The notes: generated by a model from the letters alone, not told the origin. DNA of 64,000 nucleotides from Allolobophora icterica (GCA_963556255.1 OY744604.1:90824062-90888061); one strand, 5' to 3'; shown: positions 1 to 10,171, counted from the stretch's first letter. Numbers and translations: made by a program.

Positions 1-3000
1 CCGACCAAGTTCGTTTCGAAGCCAAATAAAGTTCTCAGTGAGTTGAAAACTAAGGTTAGGTCGAATATTAATTCTTTTGCAGATTGGTTAGTTAGTTACA
101 TACCTCCCAAAGTGAAGAAACCTGTGAACGAAAGATTAGAATCGTTTAAATCGAAAATAAAGAGTCTTTTCGCTAAAATCAATACAAAGAAGTTCGAAAT
201 TCGAAAGACTGCATCGGCTATTAAAGGATTCACTAAACAATACACTATCGATGATTCTTCTGGAATAGATGCCGTGTCTTTTCTTAGCGCCGTTCGACCG
301 CAGGTGGTTAGTATGTTGTCAAGAAATCGTCAGGTTAAGGTTCAACTCGTTCTTACATGTACCATGGAGCGCGTTGATATGAAATCTGGAGAAGAAGAAT
401 CCGCGAATGTTCCATTCGTCTCGAAGACTGAAGTTATTTTAGATGCTACCGATATTAACGAAATATACAATAATGCGATAAATAAAATCCCAGAGACTAT
501 GGCCAGTTTCCAGATGCGGGGAAGTAATTGGAGATTCGTGAATGTTGTAAAGTTAGATGTCAATACTGCTGTTTATAAACCATTGAAAGGCAGTTCTTAC
601 ATTCCGTTGCCTACAGAACTATCTAGCAAAAAGGCTATTATCAACATGAAGAATAATGACGAGCAATGTTTCAAGTGGTGCATTACTAGAGCGTTAAATC
701 CAACGGGCAAAAATCTCGACAGAATAACGAAAGAACTAATCAAACAATCCCAGAAACTCGATTGGAGCGGTATCGAATTTCCGGTCGCTGCCGATGCTAA
801 TATAATAAACAAGTTTGAGAGAAATAATAATATAAGCGTTGACGTATTCGGTTATGAAAATAAGATAGTATTCCCAATTTATGTGTCGAATCAACGAGAC
901 GATAAAGTTTCTATCGTTGAACTATTGCTTATTTCCGACGGAGATAAGAAACATTATTGTTGGATAAAGAATTTCAACAGATTGATGTCATCACGTACAG
1001 AGAAGTCAACTACTTCAATGCACTATTGTCGAAGATGTTTAAACGGTTATACAAGAATAGAAGCGCTCAATAAACATTCCGAGTACTGTTCGCAAAACGC
1101 CGCTCAAAAAATAGAAGTCCCAGAACCGGGAACTACGTTAAGTTTTAAAAATTATAATAGGTCGATGAGAGTTCCCTTTATAGTTTATGCAGATTTCGAA
1201 TCTTTCATCAAACCTATAGCCACTTGCCAGCCAGATCCTCGCGTGTCTTACACCGATAAATACCAAAAACACACGCCTAGCTCGTTTTGTTATTACGTAA
1301 AATGCTTCGATGATATATTATATCGACAAGATCCTGTAACGTACACGGCCGAAAGCGAAGACGACGATATCGGTCAAATATTCGTAGATAGTCTCGAAGA
1401 GACTATAAAACGAATCTACAATCAGTTTAAATTTCCGAAGAAGATGATATTTACTCCAGATGACCGAAAAAAGTTTAAGGAAACTACTTTATGTCATATC
1501 TGTGGAGAGGCGTTGGGTACAGATCGAGTTAGAGACCACTGTCATTTGAGCGGTAAGTTCAGAGGGGTCGCTCATAATGGTTGTAATCTAGACTATAAAG
1601 TTCCGAGGTTCTTTCCAGTAGTATTCCATAATCTGTCCGGATACGATAGCCATCTCTTCGTAAAGAAATTGCGAGGTGATCAGAATGAGAAAATTAAATG
1701 CATTCCTAACAACGAAGAGAAGTACATATCTTTTAGCAGAGAAGTGATCGTCGATAAGTTTCTAAACAAAGAAGGGAAAGAAATTAACGTTAAACGTGAA
1801 TTGCGATTCATCGACAGTTATAGATTCATGGCATCGAGTCTTGACGCTTTATCGAAGAATCTGAAGAAAGAACAATGTAAAAACATTGCCGCATTATATT
1901 CTGGGAAACAGCTCGATCTTTTACTTAAAAAAGGAATTTACCCGTACGATTACGTTACTTCCGTCGATATATTTAACGAAACCGAACTACCTCCCAAGTC
2001 CGCATTTTATTCGAGGCTGAACGACTCAGATATTAGCGACGAAGATTACGATCACGCCAAAAATGTATGGAATGCATTCGGATGTAAAACGTTTAGAGAA
2101 TACCACGACCTGTACAATGTTTCGGATGTTCTACTTTTAGCCGATGTTTTCGAAAACTTTAGAGACGTATGCATGAAGAATTATCGGCTAGATCCCGCAT
2201 GGTATTACACTTCTCCGGGACTGGCCTGGGATGCCGCTTTGAAGTTGACCGGTATAAAGTTGGAGTTGTTGAGCGATTATGATATGATTCTGATGATTAA
2301 GCAAGGAATAAGAGGAGGAATCAGCACAATTTCGAATCGTTATGGGAAAGCCAACAATAAGTATATGACGGCGGATAAATTCGATAGCAGCGAGCCTTCG
2401 TCATATATAACTTATCTAGACGCTAATAATTTATACGGTTGGGCGATGAGCAAGCCTTTACCGACTCGTGGATTTAAATGGATGAGCGACGACGAGCTAA
2501 ATAATTGGAATGTAACGGGATCGTGTATATTGGAAGTGGATTTAGACTATTCTGAAAAATTGCACGATCTCCACAACGACTATCCTCTGGCTCCCGAGAG
2601 CATCTCGTCGGAATTTACATATAATATACCAAAACTAATTCCAAACTTGAACGATAAAAAGAAGTACGTGGTACATTACGAAAATTTGAAGTTGTACGAA
2701 AGGCTCGGGTTGAAGATCGTAAAAATTCACAGAGGGATACTATTCGAAGAAAGCCCTTGGTTGAAATATTATGTAGACCTAAACACAAACTTGAGAACGA
2801 GTGCCACAAATAACTTTGAGAAAGACTTTTTCAAATTGATGAACAATAGCGTCTTTGGAAAAACTCTTGAAAGGATCGAAAATCATGTAGATATAAAATT
2901 GGTATGTCACGAGAAGGAAGCTATTAAGCTAGCAGCAAAAACTAATTATGACCGCCTTACGATTTTCGACGAGAATCTAATCGCCGTCCACATGAAAAGG

Positions 3001-3636
3001 ACGAAGTTGTTTTATAATAAACCGATATACCTAGGCATGTGTATATTAGACTTAAGTAAAACTTTGATGTACGACTTTCATTACAATTTTATACGGCAAA
3101 AATACGGAGACAGAGCTAAATTGTTATTCACCGATACAGATTCGTTGGCATATGAAATACAAACAGAAGATTTTTACGACGATATCGCTCAAGACGTTGC
3201 GGTTCGATTCGATACGAGTGATTACCCAGAAGATCACCCATCGGGTTTAAGAAGCGGAATGAACAAGAAAGTAATCGGTATGTTCAAAGATGAATCAGCA
3301 GGAAAACAAATCCAGGAATTTATAGGTTTGAGGGCCAAGTTGTACTCGTATAGAATGGATGGTGAAGATCATAAGAAGTGTAAAGGCATTAAGCAAAATG
3401 TTGTTAAGAAAACGATAACTCACGATGATTACAAAAACTGTCTTTTTACCAAGAGAGAACGACTAAGAAAAATGAACGTTTTTAGATCGTATCATCACGA
3501 TATTTATACCGAGCAGGTAAATAAAGTTGCATTATCCGCGGATGATGACAAACGAGTAATAATGGAAGACGGTATTCACACACTAGCGTACGGACATTAC
3601 TCGTTACGCTGCGCACATAAAGAATCTATTCGTTGA
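1..3636 (+). CDS. Protein-primed family B DNA polymerase of a Maverick/Polinton-like element, 5' truncated by the window
   Basis: This would replicate the element's linear DNA from a protein primer. The frame is open from base 1, so the first in-frame TTG (position 43) is not a real start. Numbering from that TTG: a Maverick-type N-terminal region; a C2H2-like cluster near 327 (YCRRC); Exo I near 383 (ADFES); an endonuclease-VII-like zinc motif near 484-510 (CHIC, DHCH, CN); Exo II near 530 (HNLSGYD); an Exo III region near 697 (SDVLLLADVF); Pol A near 792 (DANNLYG); Pol B near 935 (NNSVFGK); and Pol C near 1030 (DTDS). The catalytic aspartates are present, with no stop or frameshift over about 1200 residues. 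That suggests a young or active copy. The protease gene follows after 7 bp. The family call is firm; Maverick versus adintovirus is inference. Confidence 0.95.
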   Translation, partial: PTKFVSKPNKVLSELKTKVRSNINSFADWLVSYIPPKVKKPVNERLESFKSKIKSLFAKINTKKFEIRKTASAIKGFTKQYTIDDSSGIDAVSFLSAVRPQVVSMLSRNRQVKVQLVLTCTMERVDMKSGEEESANVPFVSKTEVILDATDINEIYNNAINKIPETMASFQMRGSNWRFVNVVKLDVNTAVYKPLKGSSYIPLPTELSSKKAIINMKNNDEQCFKWCITRALNPTGKNLDRITKELIKQSQKLDWSGIEFPVAADANIINKFERNNNISVDVFGYENKIVFPIYVSNQRDDKVSIVELLLISDGDKKHYCWIKNFNRLMSSRTEKSTTSMHYCRRCLNGYTRIEALNKHSEYCSQNAAQKIEVPEPGTTLSFKNYNRSMRVPFIVYADFESFIKPIATCQPDPRVSYTDKYQKHTPSSFCYYVKCFDDILYRQDPVTYTAESEDDDIGQIFVDSLEETIKRIYNQFKFPKKMIFTPDDRKKFKETTLCHICGEALGTDRVRDHCHLSGKFRGVAHNGCNLDYKVPRFFPVVFHNLSGYDSHLFVKKLRGDQNEKIKCIPNNEEKYISFSREVIVDKFLNKEGKEINVKRELRFIDSYRFMASSLDALSKNLKKEQCKNIAALYSGKQLDLLLKKGIYPYDYVTSVDIFNETELPPKSAFYSRLNDSDISDEDYDHAKNVWNAFGCKTFREYHDLYNVSDVLLLADVFENFRDVCMKNYRLDPAWYYTSPGLAWDAALKLTGIKLELLSDYDMILMIKQGIRGGISTISNRYGKANNKYMTADKFDSSEPSSYITYLDANNLYGWAMSKPLPTRGFKWMSDDELNNWNVTGSCILEVDLDYSEKLHDLHNDYPLAPESISSEFTYNIPKLIPNLNDKKKYVVHYENLKLYERLGLKIVKIHRGILFEESPWLKYYVDLNTNLRTSATNNFEKDFFKLMNNSVFGKTLERIENHVDIKLVCHEKEAIKLAAKTNYDRLTIFDENLIAVHMKRTKLFYNKPIYLGMCILDLSKTLMYDFHYNFIRQKYGDRAKLLFTDTDSLAYEIQTEDFYDDIAQDVAVRFDTSDYPEDHPSGLRSGMNKKVIGMFKDESAGKQIQEFIGLRAKLYSYRMDGEDHKKCKGIKQNVVKKTITHDDYKNCLFTKRERLRKMNVFRSYHHDIYTEQVNKVALSADDDKRVIMEDGIHTLAYGHYSLRCAHKESIR

Positions 3637-3637
3637 T

Positions 3638-3643
3638 TATAAA
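3638..3643 (+). promoter_or_regulatory. TATAAA directly before the protease ATG
   Basis: TATAAA touches the ATG of the protease gene. The same hexamer touches the ATG of the first fibre gene, and it lies 36 bp upstream of the second. Its recurrence suggests an element-specific late promoter, but this AT-rich setting makes chance matches easy. Confidence 0.35.
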
Positions 3644-4090
3644 ATGAGTTTTAGAAGTGTTACAGAAATCGACGTTTGTGGAGTCGCGTTACCGAATGTT
3701 CCTTTGACGAATATACAACTGCTAGACGCCGCTAAGAAGAAACTAAATATCACAAACTTCAGAGGCGTGTTCCTACGAGACGAGCTGCCCGAGAGACCGA
3801 GTAGGCCTACTAACGAAAGCGGCATTCTTAACCTAGATAAATCTAGTGGGAGCGGGACTCATTGGGTGTGTTGGATCAAGAAGAAAGGCGAAATTTCGGC
3901 GAAATATTTCGATGGCTATGGTCTCCCTCCACCTACCGAGCTACTGAAATATTTAAGCTGTCCAGTTTATTATAACAGCGAACGAATACAGCCCGATAAC
4001 GAAGTGTTTTGCGGTCATCTGTGCTTGTACGTGTTGAAGATGATGGACGATGGCGCGAATTTTCAAGAAGTTATAAACGGTTTGTTTTAA
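3644..4090 (+). CDS. Adenain-like cysteine protease (Maverick PRO)
   Basis: Predicted capsid-maturation protease of the C5/Ulp1-type fold, 148 aa. The catalytic set is visible in the usual order: His in GTHWVCW near residue 67, Asp in YFDGYG near 89, and Cys in FCGHLCL near 127. This length and spacing are usual for Maverick proteases, which are shorter than the adenovirus enzyme. It begins 7 bp after the polymerase stop, on the same strand. The start is the first ATG and is directly preceded by TATAAA. No break is seen. A cellular Ulp1 protease is unlikely, given the small size and the neighbours. Confidence 0.9.
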   Translation: MSFRSVTEIDVCGVALPNVPLTNIQLLDAAKKKLNITNFRGVFLRDELPERPSRPTNESGILNLDKSSGSGTHWVCWIKKKGEISAKYFDGYGLPPPTELLKYLSCPVYYNSERIQPDNEVFCGHLCLYVLKMMDDGANFQEVINGLF

Positions 4091-4117
4091 TATATCTATA
4101 TCTATATATATATATAT

Positions 4118-4123
4118 TATAAA
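4118..4123 (+). promoter_or_regulatory. TATAAA directly before the first fibre-gene ATG
   Basis: The hexamer ends a TA-rich stretch of about 33 bp between the protease stop and this ATG. It is placed exactly as at the protease gene. Confidence 0.35.
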
Positions 4124-4834
4124 ATGCCTGTGGATAAATTCGGACATACTGATGTTGGATATTCAGAAAGAGTAATTGCCGGAGGAGTTACATTGTCTCA
4201 AGCAAATGCTACTTTCCTTCGTATGGATGGAACAAACGCTGCAACTGGAAATATTAATTTAGATTCTCATAAAATTGTCAACGTGTTAGATCCTACTAAC
4301 CCCCAAGATGGTGCTACCAAATATTACGTAGATAATGCTCATAAGAAATGTTATCTCGGATATATACCTAATTTAGAAACCGACGAGAGTAGTACCGGAT
4401 TCGTCGCTAGTGCCAGTTCACACATAGACGGATATCGAGCGTACGGAGCGTTCAATAGTCTAAACGCGGATGGTTTGAACGGATCTTGGGTTTCTAATGA
4501 TTCTTTGAATACCTGGATACAGATAAAATGTCCTGAGCCGGTTAAAATTTGGAGAATCGCGTTGAAAGCCATCGATAATGTACATAGAATACACGGTGTC
4601 TTTTGGACCATATCAGGGCGTAACGACGGCGATTCGACATTTACGACGTTATTTACGATGACGACTCCGTTTGGCCTATTGAGAACCGCAACTGCCCCGT
4701 CATTTTTCAATATTTCAACGAATACTGCGTATCAGTATTACAGATTTACGAAAACACATATTCCCGGTGGGACTATTTTCGGTCAGATTAACGTAGGACT
4801 TCATAGCATACAATTATACATATACGATACTTAA
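4124..4834 (+). CDS. Fibre-like protein 1: tail-fibre-like N-terminus plus discoidin-like C-terminal domain
   Basis: 236 aa. Residues 1-75 contain the pattern NINLDSHKIVN, then DPTNPQDGATKYYVD. This is the motif that recurs in phage tail-fibre and collar proteins, where it builds trimeric shafts. Residues about 78-236 look like an F5/8 type C (discoidin, galactose-binding-like) fold: AYGAFN, WIQIKCPEPVKIWRIALKA, a SNDG-like strand (GRNDGDSTF), and a final LHSIQLYIYD. No signal peptide or membrane segment is seen. It follows the protease and precedes a longer paralogue with a near-identical N-terminus. Inferred role: virion surface spike or receptor-binding fibre. The domain calls are by eye and the role is not proven. 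Confidence 0.7.
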   Translation: MPVDKFGHTDVGYSERVIAGGVTLSQANATFLRMDGTNAATGNINLDSHKIVNVLDPTNPQDGATKYYVDNAHKKCYLGYIPNLETDESSTGFVASASSHIDGYRAYGAFNSLNADGLNGSWVSNDSLNTWIQIKCPEPVKIWRIALKAIDNVHRIHGVFWTISGRNDGDSTFTTLFTMTTPFGLLRTATAPSFFNISTNTAYQYYRFTKTHIPGGTIFGQINVGLHSIQLYIYDT

Positions 4835-4860
4835 ATCGTGGTAGGCTATTCAGCCTCCTT

Positions 4861-4876
4861 TGAGCTCATGAGCTCA
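4861..4876. repeat. 16-bp perfect palindrome between the fibre genes
   Basis: TGAGCTCATGAGCTCA equals its own reverse complement. It lies 27 bp after the first fibre stop, just after a small GGCT/AGCC hairpin. It could be a 3' processing or termination structure, or a regulator site for the next gene. Confidence 0.5.
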
Positions 4877-4894
4877 CTCAACGGCTTATTTTAT

Positions 4895-4900
4895 TATAAA
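4895..4900 (+). promoter_or_regulatory. TATAAA upstream of the second fibre gene
   Basis: This is the only TATAAA between the fibre genes. Unlike at the two genes before, it is 36 bp from the ATG, a more conventional TATA spacing if transcription begins near the start codon. Confidence 0.3.
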
Positions 4901-4936
4901 TAAAATATATATACATTGTATTAATATATACTAAAA

Positions 4937-6028
4937 ATGCCTGTGGATAAATTCGGACATACTGATGTTGGATACTCGGAAAGAATAATTGCCGGAGGAG
5001 TTACATTGTCTCAAGCAAATGCTACTTTCCTTCGTATGGATGGAACAAACGCCGCGACCGAGAATATTAATTTAGATTCTCATAAACTGGTCAACGTGTT
5101 AGAACCTACTAATTCCCAAGATGGTGCTACCAAAAATTACGTAGATTTAAACAGCGGTGTAAACAAAGTTTCTAAGACTGGTGACGTTATGACCGGCAAT
5201 CTATTTTTAAGTGTGGGCTCGGATCGCCAACGTAATATGGGGTGTAAGGATCTACGCGGAAACAAACTGTTTGCTTTGATACTGGGTAATCTGTTAAACA
5301 AAATAGAAGGTTATTTAAACCAACCTATAACGTTGCAATCGATCGAAGGTTTCTTGTGCAAAGTGGGAACGGAAAATATAATTCGATTCGGTAAATCGTC
5401 CAGCGACCATAAAATCGATGTTTACCAAGATATCGTTATGAGACAAAAATCTATAACCGATTTAAAAAACCCTGTTAATCCTCAAGATGCCTCCACTAAA
5501 AATTATGTAGATAACGCTCTTAGTAGAGCGGATAATAATGCTCTTAAAAAATGTCATATCGGATACATACCTATTTTGGAGGCTGACGAAAGTGTTACCG
5601 GATTTATGGCAAGTGCTAGTTCAACTGTTACTGACAAGTATCAAGCGTATGGAGCTTTCAATAGTCTAAATGCAGATGGTTCAAACGGAACATGGATCGC
5701 GGATAGTAGATCAATCCTAAATGTCTGGCTGCAGATAAAATGTCCTGAGCCGGTTAAAATTTGGAGAATTGCGTTGAAAGCGATAAGACACAACAGAGGC
5801 ACATATCAGATTACAAACTGGATTTTAAACGGAAGTAACGATGGATCAACGTTTACCCAATTACTAAGATCGACGCAGGCATTATTAAACACCGAATCTG
5901 CTACGTCATTTTTTAATCTTACAACGACTCCGACTGCGTACCAGTATTACAGACTTTCTGTAACAAGCACCCCCAGTCACACTGTGGTAGGAGTAGAAGT
6001 CCTACAATTATATGTATACGATACATAA
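4937..6028 (+). CDS. Fibre-like protein 2: longer paralogue with repeated fibre motifs and discoidin-like domain
   Basis: 363 aa. The first 33 residues differ from fibre 1 at one position (V to I), and the next 40 are close. Fibre 2 then adds about 110 residues with a VSKTGDVMTGNL segment and a second fibre motif (NPVNPQDASTKNYVD), so it has two motif copies against one. The C-terminal region of about 150 residues aligns with fibre 1, sharing IKCPEPVKIWRIALKA and ending LQLYVYD, but its loops differ. The near-identical heads with divergent tips fit recent duplication with the tip free to change. The inferred role is the same as for fibre 1. It is the last gene recognised in the element. Confidence 0.7.
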   Translation: MPVDKFGHTDVGYSERIIAGGVTLSQANATFLRMDGTNAATENINLDSHKLVNVLEPTNSQDGATKNYVDLNSGVNKVSKTGDVMTGNLFLSVGSDRQRNMGCKDLRGNKLFALILGNLLNKIEGYLNQPITLQSIEGFLCKVGTENIIRFGKSSSDHKIDVYQDIVMRQKSITDLKNPVNPQDASTKNYVDNALSRADNNALKKCHIGYIPILEADESVTGFMASASSTVTDKYQAYGAFNSLNADGSNGTWIADSRSILNVWLQIKCPEPVKIWRIALKAIRHNRGTYQITNWILNGSNDGSTFTQLLRSTQALLNTESATSFFNLTTTPTAYQYYRLSVTSTPSHTVVGVEVLQLYVYDT

Positions 6029-6330
6029 AATCGGGGAATTATAATAAGTGATCATAAGTTCACACACACAGCAAGTCCGTCACACCAAATGACTCTGGCA
6101 CAGATACCAGATCATTGATGCGTAAGCATCAATTTCAGGAGCAGTACTCCCTGTTGCGAGAACAGTTGTTAATTAAGTCGTTCATCCTAACCGTTCATTC
6201 ATTCATTACAAACGCACCGGATAACTTTGACCCGTTAAACACACACCGTGTGTGTGTATACATGTATGTATACATGTGTGTATACATGTATGTATACATG
6301 TATGGTCTTATGTATTCAATAAAACCTGAA
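6029..6330. other. Non-coding flank of the Maverick-like element, boundary not found
   Basis: No gene is recognised. A short hairpin (ATTGATGC, 4-bp loop, GCATCAAT) lies near 6113-6132 and TGTATACATG-type repeats near 6248-6303. The terminal inverted repeat should be somewhere here if the element is complete, but its partner end is outside the window. Confidence 0.4.
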
Positions 6331-6412
6331 GCTCCTGCTGCAGCTCCTGCTGCTCCTGCTAATGCAGCTGCAGCTCCTGCTGCTCCTGGTGCAGCTCTTG
6401 ATGCACCTGTGA
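6331..6412. repeat. GCTCCTGCTGCA-type short tandem repeat
   Basis: Degenerate repeats of GCTCCT/GCTGCA. One frame of a short ORF gives an Ala/Pro-rich stretch, but no domain, partner exon or splice pattern supports a gene. Confidence 0.6.
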
Positions 6413-6684
6413 TGGGCATTTGCACCTGTGATGCGCATATGCACTGTTTATCAATCAAAATCAATCAATCAATCAAAATGTGTCAGCTTGCTTCAAGATA
6501 TACTACTGAAGTTAAATTCGCGGCTTAAATTTAACTCAACCTCTGTCTTGTGGAAACATGTTCTGTGGTATTCAGTTCTCGCTGCATGACACGCCTATAT
6601 CAGATTATCTTACCCTCTAATCGACAGTTCCTCAGCAGTTTTCAATTTCCAGTTAACAGCGAAAGATATCTATATTCGATCTTT

Positions 6685-6834
<150 letters not shown>

Positions 6835-7017
6835 TATATTCAGTTGAATTCAATCCATTTTATTGATCCGAATTTAAGTCAGTACAATGTGCACAAACAG
6901 GAGTGTTGTAACTTTTCGGGATACAATAGGCAAAACCCAAAAGGGACACAAGTCCCGCTTAACTAGGATCGCCTAATTTGTTCTAAAACAGTAAGTTGGC
7001 TTTTTTTATCAGTGAAA

Positions 7018-7130
7018 AAGATGAGACAGTGAGGGAGATTACTGGCCACCTGCCCTCACATGCCGAGGCTAAGAAAAATGAAGTGGCTAACACATCATAC
7101 CCATAGCTGTACCACGGCTAGCTTAACTCT
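7018..7130 (+). repeat. SINE 3'-part fragment
   Basis: The segment ending in GCTAACACATCATACCCAT is shared, with changes, with 15960-16025 and 44280-44365. In the last case it follows a tRNA-like head, which identifies the family. Confidence 0.45.
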
Positions 7131-7202
7131 TTAACGATGAGCTGCACTAGTTTCCCAGTCACTTTTAGTATAAGCTCGTGGTTAAAGTTTTAGGAAGATT
7201 TA

Positions 7203-7415
7203 GATTTCCGCTGCATGAAGGCCACATTTGCAAACTTTCTTTGCAAACTCTCGTCTTACCTGTACCTAAGTTAAATGAAGAATAAAGAATCAAACTCGAA
7301 GTTAGTAACTAGTGTTCCAGAACACTAGTTAGTAACTAGTGATCTGTTATGCAACATAGTCACATAAGAGCCTTCATAATGCGGTCGTAAATGTGGCCTT
7401 CATGCAGCGGAAATC
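7203..7415. mobile_element. MITE-like 213-bp element with perfect 27-bp terminal inverted repeats
   Basis: The arms at 7203-7229 and 7389-7415 are exact reverse complements, starting GATTTCCGCTGCATG. The interior holds a further palindrome (ACTAGTGTTC, CA, GAACACTAGT) and a duplicated AGTTAGTAACTAGTG. No clear target-site duplication was found, so the superfamily is unknown. No ORF. Confidence 0.7.
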
Positions 7416-7924
7416 TCAAAGTCCTCATTGATAAGCGATCACTTGTAAGTCAAAGCCTGCCTCAGCTACCTTGAATAGCTGCGTACTTTGATTCTAAAAA
7501 TAGATCTGAGTTATCACACATTGAACCTATTAGATGCAAACTGAATTAACTTCGCTCAATATTGGTTACACAAACGCAAAGCTTTGCAGAGGAGAAAGTC
7601 AAGTCTTAAGATGAAACGTGTGACGATGAAATGAAAGGATCAATTAGAGCGTGTTTAGCCAAAAGTATTCATAAACTGCCACTATTCAGTGAATACTGGT
7701 GCAGTAATTGCAGTAGCTAGGAGTTCTGCAGTCTGCACAGGGCTTTACAAAGAATTGAGTTTGGTTTCTGTGATCATATCTTCATCCTGCCTAACACCTT
7801 ATTTGATTAGAGATCAAGCTATAATAACGGTAAAAAATAAGTTATCCAAAGTGTGGTAAGCTCTTTTAAAAAAAAAAGAACAGTGCAGTTGCTGAGAGCT
7901 ATGCACCACAAAATAATACTAATA
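7416..7924. other. No gene seen
   Basis: AT-rich sequence with no recognisable ORF, RNA gene or repeat structure. Confidence 0.5.
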
Positions 7925-8178
7925 TTCGTTTATTGATTCAAACTGATAATTGTGCAGCAAGATTACATGATATAGTAGTAACAAACGATAACAAATTTAA
8001 CAGGAGTCGAATTTAACTTCGTGGCAGCCTCCAAGGCGCCCATCTGTCGAACTGCATATTTTACCGTCGCCATCTAGGGAATGGAAAGCCGAGTCTACCT
8101 TGTGGGGATAGCGGGTATCGAACCCTCGTCCATCTGATCCTCGTGCCAGCATGTTACCATTCAACCATCTCCGGCCCC
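7925..8178 (-). mobile_element. tRNA-derived SINE
   Basis: Read on the minus strand, the head starts at 8178. It has Pol III box A TGGTTGAATGG and box B GGTTCGATACC at tRNA spacing, then a body ending in an A/T-rich tail. The mispaired stems rule out a functional tRNA. Confidence 0.8.
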
Positions 8179-9212
8179 AAAACATTTCTATCGAGAATCA
8201 TGGCTCGTTTCAAGTGTAGATAAAATATGAAGAATGCAAATGACGGATGTCAAGAGGAGTTCAAGATGTTGTGTGCAGATAGTAGGCCTACGGGGTTTGA
8301 CTCAGGTGTTGTTTCTTCGATCTAGTTGTTTCTCAATTTTGCAACAAAAGCTATGTCATTTACCTCGAAAACTTCTTTGCATCGCGTTCCTACTGATTCA
8401 TTCGTTATCTCCGGTAGACTTGATTTGCGGTTGTTTTTGTTAGGCAATGCTAGGCGTCAAGACTTAAAGAGTAATTAATATCGTTTAGGGGACCTGAAAA
8501 CGGTACCAACAAATTCCTACTAATTTGCAATGTGACGGTAAGGAAAGCTAATCGTGTGTACAACCGTGCAATGTATATACACTACTGCATTTGGTTTAAA
8601 TGGTACTTTCTTGTTGAAGAAAAGCAATGGGTAGAAATCTTGATTGCGGAATAAGTCCTTCGTCCACTTTGGCCTTCCGTTTAATGATCTTTTACAGCTA
8701 CTCAGTATGCTCTGAGGTATATTAAATTCAAAGCAACATGATATAACACGATTTTATAACTGCTTTACAGCGTGCTTAGACAACTCGGCGTGTTTAACTC
8801 CATTCAAGAATCATTATAATCGCAAACTCCAAATTTCTAAAGTGCTACTTGAAAGCTAAGCGCAGGTAACAAGCTTATTCTGGAGCGCTGCGTGGAGACA
8901 AGTGGATTGTCAAGAGGGTTGTAAAAGTGGATCCAGAGGGTTCAGACCAAGATAGGAGGCATAGTAGCTGCTAAGACGGGTGTCGATTAAGTCGAGAAGA
9001 ATTGGAAGGCGAAGGATTAGATAAATCAGGGTAGAAATTCTTGAATTGGTGAGACATCAGTTTTGAATGGGAAGCCCGAGGGATGATGGATAAAGAATCA
9101 TGAGACAGATGATTAGTGGGTGAGTGGCACTGATGCTGAAGGTATCGAAAATAAGCGAAATTTAGGAGGGAGTGCAGTGTGGGTTATGGTTGGAGAACTT
9201 GAGATGGGTAGC
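8179..9212. other. No gene seen
   Basis: Several short ORFs occur, with no recognisable protein or splice structure. No RNA gene found. Confidence 0.5.
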
Positions 9213-9903
9213 CATAGGCGTAGACTCTGGGGGTCAGCCGGGGCACGTGCCCCCCCCAATAATTCAGAAACCGGGGCAATGCCCCCAAAAATCGAGAGGA
9301 GAATTTCTTCAAATATTAAAATATTATGTTTCGACATAGAAAATTTATTCAGAAACAGAAAATCAGAGACGCAGAATTGAAATACTATCAGAAATTCAAA
9401 ATGAAAACAAATATTTAATTTTGTCTTCAATATCTTCAATATTAAATAAACTTACATGTAAACAAAACGCCCCATTTCATGCGCATTAACGTAAACCGGA
9501 AGCCTCTGCTGACTGTCAAGACCAGAGGTGAAAAGTTTATTCAGATTTTGGTTTTAAACAAAACCAAAAGAAAAACCCACAAAATTTGTTTTTTGTTTGT
9601 TTTTTAAAATAAATTTCTTATTTTTGTGGAAGTTATTTTAATAACATTGATTTAATTATTTTTAATTTTCGGAAATCGCATCTGAATTAAACTGAGTTGG
9701 AGCTCTTGTTGATGCCATTTTTCGTGATTTTTATGATCCGAAATCCGAAAATCTTAAAAACAACCAAAACAACAAAACCATAAAACGAAAAAAAACGAAA
9801 AACATCATCAACAAAAAAGCCCTACTTTTCATATTGAAAAAACTTGTTTTTCTGGTCCAGACCCCATCCCCCCCCAAATATTTTGGACAAGTTTACGCCA
9901 GTG
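9213..9903. mobile_element. Probable non-autonomous DNA transposon
   Basis: The ends CATAGGCGTAGAC and (reverse complement) CACTGGCGTAAAC match at 10 of 13 bases, and both are followed inward by long G/C homopolymers. CA at the tips would suit hAT, but no matching 8-bp target duplication is visible, so the class is uncertain. The interior is AT-rich with no transposase. Confidence 0.5.
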
Positions 9904-10171
9904 CCCTGGGTAACGACCGAGGGCTGAAAAAGACTCATATAGGAGGAGGATCGGGTAATGCGGATTGGCTAGATGGTGAAGAGTTCGCGAAATATTGGCT
10001 GGCAATATTGCGGGGAGTTGTAGGTGAGTTGAGATGGGTGACTGGAAGAACCTATTAGGTCTACGATAGCCCCCCAACCCCTACATTATTTTCTGTGTTC
10101 GACTGATTTTGCTTGCTTATAATAAGACACTATAAGCGTAATAAGGTGTTTCACTCTCCTTTCTGATATAT
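9904..10171. other. No gene seen
   Basis: Short ORFs only; nothing recognised. Confidence 0.4.

Noticed and set aside
43..45. TTG start of the polymerase
   Set aside because: The frame is open to base 1 with no stop, so the gene begins outside the window.
8101..8178. tRNA gene on the minus strand
   Set aside because: A and B boxes are present but the stems do not pair and a SINE body follows; called a SINE.
9120..9439. Overlapping ORFs of 86 and 108 aa
   Set aside because: They span the end of a probable DNA transposon, with no recognised domain on either strand.
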